Source: Verrucomicrobiia bacterium (GTDB lineage: Bacteria > Verrucomicrobiota > Verrucomicrobiia > Verrucomicrobiales > DEV007). From it: a stretch of DNA of 64,000 nucleotides. Below, in pieces: positions 9,806 through 18,060 of this stretch. Each line of letters opens with the position of its first letter. The stretch's first letter is position 1. The stretch spans positions 124,001-188,000 of the forward strand of contig JAUIAH010000005.1 in the NCBI GenBank assembly GCA_030425385.1. Reading direction: 5' to 3'. Both the position numbers and the translations under genes were made by a program. Below the pieces are notes generated by a model, which saw nothing but the letters and a program-made list of their open reading frames with translations, was not told where the DNA came from and did no database searches.

Positions 9806-9974
9806 ATGTCAAAGTTTGTATCTCTTTTCTCACATTGGATCAGTAAACTCTTCGGCTCATGAGCGCGAACAAGAAACGGTGGCTCTCCCCATCATCATTG
9901 TCCTCCTCATTGTGGGTCCCTTACTCATCGCCGGTGGAAGCGGGATCGCTCCTTTCATCTACACCCTCTTTTGA
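9806..9974 (+). pseudogene. Frameshifted second copy of the DUF5989 gene
   Basis: Translating across frames gives MSKFVSLFSHWISKLFG, then MSANKKRWLSP, then a helix and LLIAGGSGIAPFIYTLF with a TGA stop. This matches the last 45 or so residues of the intact DUF5989 protein at 8165-8374 almost position for position. Two single-base losses (near 9857 and near 9889, where CCC has become CC) break the frame. The 169-base length equals 57 codons minus two bases, which supports this reading. It indicates that a second carbamoyltransferase cassette, or part of one, once stood here. Confidence 0.8.
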
Positions 9975-10080
9975 CAACGGTTCTCGCCCCGGGGGTTCGC
10001 GCGATGGGAGTTCTCAGATCCAACATTTCAATGAAAACCTCTCGCGACCCTTCAGGCCGCGCTTCCCTTTCTCTAAAATG

Positions 10081-10662
10081 CATCCCAAGGCTAAAGCCTT
10101 GGGCTTTGCTCTCTGGGGCCTTCAGCCCCATGACTCACCCCTTCGCGTGAACTCGCCGACCGTGTATTGATGATAGAACGCATCCCAAGGCTGAAGCCTT
10201 GGGCTTTGCTCTCTGGGGCCTTCAGCCCCATGACTCACCCTTTCGCGTGAACTCGCCGACCGTGTATTGATGATAGGGCGGACTTGCATCAACCAGGCGA
10301 GCATTCCCTTCAGGCCGCGCTTCCCTTACTCTAAAACGCATCCCAAGGCTGAAGCCTTGGGCTTTGCTCTCTGGGGCCTTCAGCCCCATGACTCACCCCT
10401 TCGCGTGAACCCACCGACCATGTATTGATGATAGGGCAGACTCGCATCAACCAGGAGAGCATTCCCTTCCTGCAGTTCGCGAGAAGCGGTTGGAAGAACG
10501 CACCCCAAGGTTGAAGCCTTGGGCTTTGCGCCCAGATTCACCTCTTCGCGTGAACCGCCGACCGTGTATTGATGATAGGGCGGAATCGCATCAACTAGGC
10601 GAGCATTTCCATCCAGCGGCCTGAAAGGTCGGAAGAGCCTAGCCCAAGGCTTCAGCCTTGGG
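10081..10662. repeat. Array of palindrome-containing intergenic repeats
   Basis: Four direct copies start at 10081, 10181, 10339 and 10501. Full units are about 96 bases and contain a perfect hairpin CCCAAGGC-TRAA-GCCTTGGG (for example 10084-10103), a second hairpin GGGGC-CTTCA-GCCCC, and a conserved tail ending CGTGTATTGATGATAG. The fourth unit lacks the second hairpin. Spacers between units 2-3 and 3-4, and after unit 4, share sequence with each other (GCATCAAC.AGG.GAGCATT). An isolated CCCAAGGC palindrome in opposite loop orientation lies at 10643-10662. No open frame runs through it sensibly. It resembles REP/BIME-type elements that spread in intergenic DNA rather than CRISPR, because unit spacing is irregular and the spacers are repeats themselves. 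Confidence 0.85.
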
Positions 10663-10757
10663 TCTCCACAACCACGACCTGGCGGCCTGAAGGGTCGCGA
10701 GAAGGGTTTCAACTACGATGTTCCACGCATGCCTACCCCAAACAAGACCTTCACTCT

Positions 10758-12641
10758 TCACTTGGGTGCTCGGGCGACGCGGAATCCGATGTTGCTGCGT
10801 TTGAGGTCGGGGTTGCTGTAGAAATGACCGGCGGCTTGCCGGTTGTTTCCTTGGAACCAGGAGTCGGATCGGAGGCCGCGGAACGGTTTGCCAATGGCGG
10901 ATTCCATCCATTCCCAGACGGGATCTTCCGTGTGCTCCATGAAATAGGCGCTGCGATTGGCGTGGAACCAGGTGCCATCGATGCCTTGCTGATCCGGCAA
11001 GGGGAATAAGTGATAGGATCGTTTCTCAGGGTCGTAGTAGGCAGCTTTATACCATTCATCAATGGTGGGGAGGAAGAACTTGGCATCTGCCGCCCTGACA
11101 ATTTCCTCAGGTACGCGACTGAGGTCATAGGCACCGGCTTCGGTGGTGTGCGGCGAACTGGGTCCCTTGGGTTTGCCGTGGTGCAGCCAATTGCAATAGC
11201 GGAGGGCATCGAACCAGGAGACGTGCCGCACAGGATGGTGGGCGACGCGTCCAGAGACGTCATAGGTGTAGGCACCGTCCGTGCCAGAGCGGATGATGTC
11301 CATGGCATCATGATAGAGTCCATGCGGATCGCTTTGGGCGACGGCGTTGAGGAAGATCGTGTATTCACCTTGGCCAACCTTGCGGTAGCAGATGCGATAG
11401 AGATGCTTCACTTGGCCTCTCGCACCGGTGCCGAAGTGATCGGCGTCGGGCGGATTGTCGAGACCATGGATGGTGACATAGCGGACGGGCCCGGAATCGC
11501 GCCAGCGGTAATCGATCTCGGGATCGGGGAAGGCCCAGAATGCCGATGGATCGTCCGGGGCGCGGCCAAAGAAGTGCCATTCGGCAAAGGCTAACAAGGT
11601 GGCCCAGTCGTCATCATTGGAAGCGTGCTCGCCCGTGCGGAAGGCGATGCCGTTGCGTTCCACCGGCGCACCTAACATTTCCCAAGCAGCGCGCGCGGCG
11701 CGCGACGTTTCTTGCGTGCCGTAGGGATTGGCAAAGAGATCGTCCGAGGACTCCGTGCATAGCAGGGCACGCGGGGCAACGAGCGCTTTGAGCATGTGTT
11801 GGTCGATAGGCAAACGATCTTCCTTTCCTGCGAACCATTGGATCCTTTCATGGTACCAATGCGGCTTGTCATTCATGCCGAGAGATTCGGCACCGGGTCC
11901 AAGGAGGCGCGACGAGCCCGCCCCGCCTGCACCTGAGCCATTGGGAACCACGAGAGCGATGCGTTCATCGAGCGCCCCGGCTAACAAGGCCATCTTGCCG
12001 CCGCGCGAATGGCCCGTGATGGCGATACGTTCTTTATCGATCTCATCGCGCGTCTCCAGGTAGTCGACCACGCGCATCCCGCCCCAGGCCCACACGGCCA
12101 AGGTGGCCCAGTCGAACTCGGGATAGGCAGCTTGGGCGGGACCGACCGTCGCTTTCTCGTCAGGATCCAGATCGTGCCGTGCGTATTCGACGAATGCATA
12201 ACCATTCGCCAAGAAGAGTGGGACTTGCTTGGTCCTACCGAGGGTTCCTTCCTCTCGAATAATGACAGGCCGCGGACCTGCTTGGTTGGGCAGGTAGAGC
12301 ACCAGGCGCATGGAAAGCGGCGTGTCGGATCCGATGGACAGCGTGAGCCATTCCTCGCGGCCGAGTCCATCAGTGCGGGTCACTTCGCGATCGACGGTCG
12401 CCGTGACTGCATCGGGTTGGCCGGGCATTCGGCCATATTGATAGTAGAGCAGCATCGCTTTGAGTTCCTCACGTCGCCGATTCCAGTCATCCGGCGACGC
12501 GACAGTATCCCCATTGGCAAAGCGAAAGAGGTCAGGAAGGCCATCCGTCGAGGGAAGCGATTCATTCGGCGGCGGCTCCCAAGCGCGCCCCAATGACCAT
12601 GATAGTGCTAGAAGAATCAGGCTGCTGCGGATCGCATTCAC
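10758..12641 (-). CDS. CE15-like glucuronoyl esterase fused to an FGE/SUMF1-like domain
   Basis: About 627 residues from a GTG start at 12641 that opens a signal peptide (NAIRSSLILLALSWSLGRA); the frame further upstream overlaps the opposite gene's leader and is not protein-like. Residues about 20-385 resemble CE15 glucuronoyl methylesterases, alpha/beta hydrolases that cut lignin-carbohydrate or glucuronate esters, with the nucleophile motif GHSRGGKMA (about 207-215) in place of the usual GCSRxGK and a late GEHASNDDDW that may carry the His. Residues about 400-627 form a formylglycine-generating-enzyme-like domain (FLNAVAQSDPHGLYHDAM, VSWFDALRYCNWLH, FLPTIDEWYKAAYYD, NIGFRVAR). The second domain is probably a binding or C-lectin-like fold here, not a proven oxidase. 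A secreted role in polysaccharide breakdown is inferred. Confidence 0.8.
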   Translation of the reverse strand: MNAIRSSLILLALSWSLGRAWEPPPNESLPSTDGLPDLFRFANGDTVASPDDWNRRREELKAMLLYYQYGRMPGQPDAVTATVDREVTRTDGLGREEWLTLSIGSDTPLSMRLVLYLPNQAGPRPVIIREEGTLGRTKQVPLFLANGYAFVEYARHDLDPDEKATVGPAQAAYPEFDWATLAVWAWGGMRVVDYLETRDEIDKERIAITGHSRGGKMALLAGALDERIALVVPNGSGAGGAGSSRLLGPGAESLGMNDKPHWYHERIQWFAGKEDRLPIDQHMLKALVAPRALLCTESSDDLFANPYGTQETSRAARAAWEMLGAPVERNGIAFRTGEHASNDDDWATLLAFAEWHFFGRAPDDPSAFWAFPDPEIDYRWRDSGPVRYVTIHGLDNPPDADHFGTGARGQVKHLYRICYRKVGQGEYTIFLNAVAQSDPHGLYHDAMDIIRSGTDGAYTYDVSGRVAHHPVRHVSWFDALRYCNWLHHGKPKGPSSPHTTEAGAYDLSRVPEEIVRAADAKFFLPTIDEWYKAAYYDPEKRSYHLFPLPDQQGIDGTWFHANRSAYFMEHTEDPVWEWMESAIGKPFRGLRSDSWFQGNNRQAAGHFYSNPDLKRSNIGFRVARAPK

Positions 12642-12722
12642 CCTTGAGAGATAGCGAGGCGAGAGCGTCTTGTCGAGCAGTCCTGGGTTGAGCTTTTGCC
12701 GACATGCCCTACAGGAGGCGCG

Positions 12723-13961
12723 ATGCCAACCGTCTCCAATGCGCCTCCTAACGTTTGGGATCTTCTTGTGATTGGTGGAGGTGCGGCAGGAACCTTTGGC
12801 GCCATCATCCACGGGTCCCATGATGGCAGGTCGACCCTGATTCTCGAAAAGACGGCACGAACGCTTACCAAGGTGAAGGTTTCAGGAGGGGGACGGTGCA
12901 ATGTCACGCATGATGCCATGGATCCGAGACAGATGAGCATCCATTACCCGCGCGGGGAGAAGGCCTTGATTGGCCCTCTCCATCGGTGGGGCGCGGAGGA
13001 AACCGTGCGGTGGTTTGAAGCTCATGGGGTCGAACTCAAGACGGAACCCGATGGCCGCCTGTTTCCCGTCACCAATGATTCGCAAACGATCATCGAATGC
13101 CTCCAGGACGCAGCGCGTGAGGCTGGCGTAGAAGTACAATGTCAGCGTCCGGTAAAGCGTCTGACCCATGACGGAGAGACGTTTGTCGTGGAAACAGTGT
13201 CAGGGCGTTCCTTCCTGGCTCGCCATGTCCTCTTGGCCACGGGCGGGACACGGGAAGCCAGTGGGGCGCGCCTGGCCGAAGGCTTGGGACACACCCTCAT
13301 CCCGGCGGTGCCGTCCTTGTTCACCTTTAAGATCGCAGATCCGCGCTTGCGCGATCTCGCGGGCGTCTCGGTGCCGCATGCGCGGGCGACGATCGTGGGA
13401 TCCAAGCTCCGCGCAGAGGGCCCTTTGTTAGTCACGCATTGGGGACTGAGTGGGCCTGGAATTCTCCGGCTCTCGGCATGGGGCGCACGGTGGCTGGCGG
13501 AGCGCGACTATGCCTTCGACGTGATCGTCAACTGGTTACCAGAGAAGGAGACGCCTCCGCGATTTGACCGATGGCGGCAGGGTTGGGGAAAGCGTCAGAT
13601 CGCTGCGCGTTCCCCCTTCGATCCCTTGCCGCGACGGTTGTGGGAACGCCTGGTCGAGGCAGCTGGCATCCCTCCCGATCTCATTTGGGCGCGACTCACC
13701 AAAGCACAAGCGAAAAGTCTGCACGCCCAAGTGCACGCCAGCACGTTCCGGGTCCAAGGCAAGAGCTTACACAAAGAGGAGTTCGTCACCTGTGGAGGCG
13801 TGCCGCTGAAGGAGATCCATTTGAAGACCATGGAAAGCCGCGTGTGTCCCGGCCTCTATTTCGCCGGAGAGGTGCTCGACATCGATGGTCTCACGGGGGG
13901 ATTCAATTTCCAGAATGCCTGGACGACTGGCTACCTCGCCGGGACGGCAGCGGCGTCGTGA
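12723..13961 (+). CDS. HI0933/YhiN-family FAD-dependent oxidoreductase
   Basis: 412 residues. The start at 12723 is chosen because AGGAGG lies 4 bases upstream; the ATG at 12696 has no such site. Seen are the FAD-binding LLVIGGGAAGTFGAI (about residues 13-27), the family hallmark SGGGRCNVTHDA (about 55-66), an ATGG segment after strand LARHVLLATGG, and the C-terminal GLTGGFNFQNAWTTGYLAG where flavin is closed in. HI0933-like proteins (BaiN/YhiN, sometimes named aminoacetone oxidase family) are flavoproteins of poorly defined substrate. The gene is divergent from the CE15 esterase gene. A short hairpin AGGCTT-N6-AAGCCT at 13961-13978 sits right at its stop but has no T-tract. Confidence 0.88.
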   Translation: MPTVSNAPPNVWDLLVIGGGAAGTFGAIIHGSHDGRSTLILEKTARTLTKVKVSGGGRCNVTHDAMDPRQMSIHYPRGEKALIGPLHRWGAEETVRWFEAHGVELKTEPDGRLFPVTNDSQTIIECLQDAAREAGVEVQCQRPVKRLTHDGETFVVETVSGRSFLARHVLLATGGTREASGARLAEGLGHTLIPAVPSLFTFKIADPRLRDLAGVSVPHARATIVGSKLRAEGPLLVTHWGLSGPGILRLSAWGARWLAERDYAFDVIVNWLPEKETPPRFDRWRQGWGKRQIAARSPFDPLPRRLWERLVEAAGIPPDLIWARLTKAQAKSLHAQVHASTFRVQGKSLHKEEFVTCGGVPLKEIHLKTMESRVCPGLYFAGEVLDIDGLTGGFNFQNAWTTGYLAGTAAAS

Positions 13962-14072
13962 GGCTTTCTTGCAAGCCTGCGAATGCCTGAGCCGCAGGGG
14001 TGAGAAATGGCAATTATCGACGTTTCTTGTTGCTGTGATTATTGAATATGTCATTAATTATTGTTTTTATAA

Positions 14073-14972
14073 ATGGCAACCGATCGCTACGACATCCTAG
14101 GCCCCATCAGTTCTGGTGGGCTCGGCACTGTTTGCAAAGGCCGGGACACTCAGCTGAACCGACTTGTCGCGATCAAACGGCTGAAGCCGCTGCAAGACGG
14201 GAAGAAGCCCAACCCCAAGGAAGAGCAGAAGCTCCTGCATGAAGCATCCCTCACCGGTGCCATCCAGCATCCGAATATCGTGTCCGTCTACGACGGCGGA
14301 ATCGACGCGGAAGGGGCCTACCTCGTGATGGAGTATGTGGATGGGGAAACGCTGACAGAAGTTTTCCAACAGGGTACGCTGACACCGCCCGACTTCATTG
14401 AAATGACGCGTCAGATCCTTGATGGTCTCATGGCCGCGCAGGACTTGGGGCTCTTGCATCGGGATCTCAAGCCGGGAAACATCATGGTTTCCTGGCTGCC
14501 ATCTGGAAACTACCGCGTGAAGATCCTTGATTTCGGCATGGCAAAGTATGCGCCCGTGCCGCTGCATCAGACGGAGGATCATAATAAGGCGATCTATGGG
14601 ACGATTCACTTCATGGCGCCGGAGCAATTCAAACGCCAGCCTTTGGACAAACGGACGGATCTCTACGCTCTCGCCTGCATTCTCTATCTCGGTCTCACAG
14701 GACTCATGCCTTTCCGCGGCGACTCGCCATCTGAGATCATGAAGGCGCACCTGCAAGCACGGGTCATTCCCGTCCACATGATCCGGCGCGACCTCCCTCG
14801 TCCCCTGGGAGAATGGTTGATGATGATGTTATCTCGCGATGCCGAAGATCGCCCAGTGGACGCGGCTCATGCTTTGGAAATCTTCCAACACGCCATCGCG
14901 CTCGGTGATCAAAGCCTCCACGAAGACGTCGACGGTCCGATGGAGACCATCCCCTTACAAGCCGCGGGCTGA
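14073..14972 (+). CDS. Soluble Hanks-type Ser/Thr protein kinase
   Basis: 299 residues forming essentially only a kinase domain. Visible are a glycine loop ISSGGLGTVCKG (about residues 12-23), the ATP lysine in VAIKRLK (about 32-38), catalytic LLHRDLKPGNIM (about 126-137), DFGMAKY (about 151-157), and a HFMAPEQF activation-segment end (about 179-186). All key residues are present, so activity is expected. No membrane segment or sensor domain follows; the tail is short and acidic. It leads a signalling block with a histidine kinase gene 63 bases downstream. An AT-rich 14015-14072 leader may contain the promoter. Confidence 0.9.
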   Translation: MATDRYDILGPISSGGLGTVCKGRDTQLNRLVAIKRLKPLQDGKKPNPKEEQKLLHEASLTGAIQHPNIVSVYDGGIDAEGAYLVMEYVDGETLTEVFQQGTLTPPDFIEMTRQILDGLMAAQDLGLLHRDLKPGNIMVSWLPSGNYRVKILDFGMAKYAPVPLHQTEDHNKAIYGTIHFMAPEQFKRQPLDKRTDLYALACILYLGLTGLMPFRGDSPSEIMKAHLQARVIPVHMIRRDLPRPLGEWLMMMLSRDAEDRPVDAAHALEIFQHAIALGDQSLHEDVDGPMETIPLQAAG

Positions 14973-15035
14973 GGCGGCGACCGAAACGAGAGCCGTCACT
15001 TGCCGTATCGCCTCCCTTCGCGGTAGCCTTCGGCA

Positions 15036-16883
15036 GTGTCTCTTGTCGCCGCCGCTTTGCTAATTGCCCTCTGGGCGTTCAGCCTGCCACTCCATGGCCA
15101 GGTGGTCGACTTGTCGGGACCTGCCAAGTTTCGCCTCGGCGACGATTCGCGATGGGCAGACCCTGACATGGACGATGCGGATTGGGCCACAGTCACGATT
15201 CCGGCCAATCTCTTTCATGAACCCATCCATTACCAATCGTGGCGGAACGGTTGGTATCGGATCGCATTCACCCTACCAGAAACGCTAAGCCATGAAGATC
15301 TCGCCATCTCTCTAGGGCTGATTGGAAATGCAGACGCCGTCTATGTGGATGGCATCTTGTTAGGCCAGCATGGAAGAACCTTGCCATTTCCCGCGATCGC
15401 CCCGCGGCTTGAACGTGTGTACCGGATACCCACCCCCATTCTCAAGGCGCGAACCCATCATCTTCTCGCCGTGCGCGTGTGGACGGCCTTCGGCCACGGA
15501 GGCATCAGCCATGGCCCTGTGGTGATTGGGCCCTATGAGAGACTGAAGAACCAAGCCTACCTTGCCGAGCAGCCTGCCCGGATCATTGAGGCCATTACCC
15601 TCGCCGTCATCGCCATCTTCTGTCTCGGAGCGATTCTCCTCTCATTCGCGATCCAGGTTGGCCCTGTCCTCAAGCGTCTCTTGTCACTGCTCCTGCTGCT
15701 CCTCTTCATGCGCGGGATCACCAGCTTTCCCATCTACGAGTGGGGATGGTTCCAGCACCGCTCCTTTGTCTGGCTCCTGACAGGGTATCTCTTTGCCCCC
15801 CTCGCCACCACGCACTTCACCGCCGCACTCATCCAGAAATCTCTTCCCCAAAGGCTCTGGCGGCTCACCTTTTGGCTGACGCTCATCAGCGCGACTCTCT
15901 TACACTTTCCTCATATCTGGCAGACCAACCAAGATCACTGGCTGACGTGGGTCCTTACAGCCACGTGGCTGCTCAGCACAACTCTCAATCTCACTCTCCT
16001 CTTGCGCACCCTCCAGCAAGGGATCTGTGCTCGTCATCCCGAATGGATCGCCGTCATTGTCGGCCTCTCCGGACTTTGCATTGCTTATCTCCTCCCCATC
16101 ACGGGGGTGTCTACCGTGTTCCCACGCTGGATCGATAGTTACATCATCGAAGATATCGCTTTGCTAGGATTTCTCATGAGCATGGCCATCGCCGGAACGC
16201 TCCAGCATTTGCGCGTCTCCAAGCAGGTCGCCACACTCTCGGACCGCGTTCTCCTTGCGCACGAAGAGGAGCGCGCACGCCTTTCCCGTGAACTTCACGA
16301 TGGTGTGGCGCAGTCCCTTCAAGCCATCCGCCTAAAGACGAAGATCGTGCGCGCGCGCGCACCCGAGCCAGAACAGGTCGAGCCCGCGTTGGATCAACTT
16401 GATGAAGACATTGGTAAGACGCTCGATGAACTCCGTGCCGTGTCACGGGATCTACGTCCCGCTTCCCTTGATACGATGACGTTAGGCGAAGCACTCTCGT
16501 GGTATGGCCACCAGATGGAAGATCAAACGGAGGTTGAACGCATTGAGATCCAGGATCAGCTTCGCCGACAACCCCCACAGCGGACCGTCGAGCATCTCTA
16601 TCGCATTTGCCAAGAAGGAGTGATCAATGCCATTCGCCACGGACACGCTACGAAGATCTGCCTTTCCCTCGTGGATACTGAGGACGACCTCACGGTGACC
16701 ATTCATGACAATGGACGCGGCTTCGAGATAGGTTCCCATCGACGGAATGGACGGGGCGCTGGCATTGGCTTGACGAACATGAAAGACCGCACGCAGCTTC
16801 TCGGTGGCGATTGCCTCATTGACAGCCATCCAGATCTAGGCACGACCATCACCCTCACCATCCCACAACACTCGCTTCACTAA
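15036..16883 (+). CDS. NarL-type sensor histidine kinase with 7TM (7TMR-DISM-like) sensor
   Basis: 615 residues from a GTG start that opens a signal peptide ending LPLHGQV. An extracellular jelly-roll-like domain (about 25-175, DISMED2-like, with WYRIAFTLPE and DAVYVDGILLGQHG) precedes about seven hydrophobic helices (about 180-400). Next is a HisKA_3 dimerisation helix with the phospho-acceptor in ARLSRELHDGVAQSLQAI (about 415-432), and a HATPase domain with VINAIRHGHA, HDNGRGFEIG and GAGIGLTNMKDR. The architecture suggests sensing of a carbohydrate-like or other small ligand outside the cell. The cognate regulator starts 5 bases after its stop. Confidence 0.9.
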   Translation: MSLVAAALLIALWAFSLPLHGQVVDLSGPAKFRLGDDSRWADPDMDDADWATVTIPANLFHEPIHYQSWRNGWYRIAFTLPETLSHEDLAISLGLIGNADAVYVDGILLGQHGRTLPFPAIAPRLERVYRIPTPILKARTHHLLAVRVWTAFGHGGISHGPVVIGPYERLKNQAYLAEQPARIIEAITLAVIAIFCLGAILLSFAIQVGPVLKRLLSLLLLLLFMRGITSFPIYEWGWFQHRSFVWLLTGYLFAPLATTHFTAALIQKSLPQRLWRLTFWLTLISATLLHFPHIWQTNQDHWLTWVLTATWLLSTTLNLTLLLRTLQQGICARHPEWIAVIVGLSGLCIAYLLPITGVSTVFPRWIDSYIIEDIALLGFLMSMAIAGTLQHLRVSKQVATLSDRVLLAHEEERARLSRELHDGVAQSLQAIRLKTKIVRARAPEPEQVEPALDQLDEDIGKTLDELRAVSRDLRPASLDTMTLGEALSWYGHQMEDQTEVERIEIQDQLRRQPPQRTVEHLYRICQEGVINAIRHGHATKICLSLVDTEDDLTVTIHDNGRGFEIGSHRRNGRGAGIGLTNMKDRTQLLGGDCLIDSHPDLGTTITLTIPQHSLH

Positions 16884-16888
16884 CAGCC

Positions 16889-17512
16889 ATGCGCATTGTG
16901 CTCATCGACGATCATCAGATCTTCCGAGAAGGACTTCAGTCCCTCCTCAGCGTGCATGAAGACATCTCCGTCATCGGCCAGGCAAGCGATGGGCGCGAAG
17001 GCCTCACACTCATTCAAGACACTCAACCTGATCTCGCCGTCGTCGACATTCACCTACCTGAAAGCAGTGGCCTTGAGATCTTGAAGGCCGTGCGCCATCA
17101 GAAACTCGCCACCAAGATCATCCTGCTCACAAGTGATCGGAAAGCCGCCGATGCCGCCACTGCGATCGAGCTCGGAGTCGATGGTTACGTCCTGAAAGAC
17201 GACGCCTTTGAGGACCTCGAAATGAGCATTCGCTCTGCCATACAAGGGAAACCGTACATTAGCCCCACCATCGCCTCTCTCATCATCACTCAGCAACGCA
17301 CCACCATCCACGATCTCAAACAGCTTTCCCAAAGAGAACGTGAAGTCCTCACCTTCATCGCTGATGGGATGACTAACAAAGAGATCGCCAGCCAGATGAG
17401 CATCAGCGTCAACACCGTGCGTACGCACCGCGCGCGCCTCATGGACAAGCTCGACCTCCACACCACGGGCGAGTTGGTGCGGTATGCGCTCGACCGTGGC
17501 TTCGTCGATTAG
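16889..17512 (+). CDS. NarL/FixJ-family response regulator
   Basis: 207 residues. The receiver domain (about 1-120) has the acidic pair in VLIDDHQ, phospho-acceptor Asp in LAVVDIHLPESSG, the LLTSD threonine/serine switch region and the Lys in YVLKDDAF. The LuxR-type helix-turn-helix (about 143-207) reads LSQREREVLTFIADGMTN then KEIASQMSISVNTVRTHR. The gene follows the histidine kinase by 5 bases, making a clear two-component pair. Its DNA target is unknown; the inverted repeats at 17542 and 17985 are candidates. Confidence 0.93.
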   Translation: MRIVLIDDHQIFREGLQSLLSVHEDISVIGQASDGREGLTLIQDTQPDLAVVDIHLPESSGLEILKAVRHQKLATKIILLTSDRKAADAATAIELGVDGYVLKDDAFEDLEMSIRSAIQGKPYISPTIASLIITQQRTTIHDLKQLSQREREVLTFIADGMTNKEIASQMSISVNTVRTHRARLMDKLDLHTTGELVRYALDRGFVD

Positions 17513-17541
17513 ACAGAACCGGGCTCGCCAAGAGGTACGGA

Positions 17542-17561
17542 TGTCATGCAAAGAGATGACA
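17542..17561. promoter_or_regulatory. Inverted repeat TGTCAT-N8-ATGACA, copy 1
   Basis: A perfect 6-base inverted repeat with 8-base spacer GCAAAGAG, 29 bases after the regulator stop and 59 bases before the receiver gene start. A second copy at 17985-18006 is almost the reverse complement, including the spacer. No T-tract follows, so an operator is more likely than a terminator. The binding protein is unknown. Confidence 0.5.
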
Positions 17562-17620
17562 CAGAATCATCCATCCGCAGCCAAGCGACTTGAGGGTTTC
17601 CGGCCGAGCGTGACGCTTTC

Positions 17621-17968
17621 ATGCGTGTACTCGTCATCGAAGACCACCCGCTTTATCGCCGCACGCTCTGCGAGTTTCTCGCGACGCTACCAGGCGTAGA
17701 GACGTGTGGGTTCGCAGTCGATGGGCTCGGTGGCGTTGAGCTTGCCGAGCGCTTGCAGCCTGATACGGTCATCGTCGATCTCCAGGTTGCCAAACTCGGC
17801 GGTTTCGAAATCTGTGAGGTTCTGCGCAAACGCGATCCGAACCTGATCACGATTGTCGCCTGCGAAGACGCTGTGCGCTACCATCAGCAACGGTGTCCCT
17901 CAAGCGTCAGCCACCTCATCGCGAAAGACGATGTCTTCGAGCGGCTACCAGACCTCCTCTCGTCCTAA
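17621..17968 (+). CDS. Stand-alone response regulator receiver domain
   Basis: 115 residues forming one CheY-like receiver with no output domain. Phosphorylation-site residues appear intact: acidic pair in VLVIEDHP, acceptor Asp in TVIVDLQVAKLGG, and the conserved Lys in LIAKDDVFERL. It could act as a phosphate sink or a protein-protein switch for the neighbouring histidine kinase or for the sigma factor downstream. Both flanking gaps carry the same inverted repeat (17542-17561 and 17985-18006). Confidence 0.88.
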   Translation: MRVLVIEDHPLYRRTLCEFLATLPGVETCGFAVDGLGGVELAERLQPDTVIVDLQVAKLGGFEICEVLRKRDPNLITIVACEDAVRYHQQRCPSSVSHLIAKDDVFERLPDLLSS

Positions 17969-17984
17969 GCTCACTCGCCATCTC

Positions 17985-18006
17985 TTGTCATCTCTTCGCA
18001 TGACAA
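17985..18006. promoter_or_regulatory. Inverted repeat TTGTCAT-N8-ATGACAA, copy 2
   Basis: A perfect 7-base inverted repeat with spacer CTCTTCGC. Read on the minus strand the spacer is GCGAAGAG, one base different from copy 1 (GCAAAGAG). It lies 54 bases before the ECF sigma factor start, about the same distance as copy 1 from its downstream gene (59). Shared spacing to start codons supports a common operator. Confidence 0.55.
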
Positions 18007-18060
18007 CATCTCATCCCCATGGCGGATCGTCGGGGTCCTCATGAGGTCTAGGATACAGGG

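Noticed and set aside
10081-10662. CRISPR array
   Set aside because: Units are about 96 bases with internal hairpins, spacing is irregular, the spacers are themselves similar, and no cas gene is present.
13961-13978. Terminator after the flavoprotein gene
   Set aside because: The stem is only 6 base pairs, overlaps the stop codon and has no T-tract.
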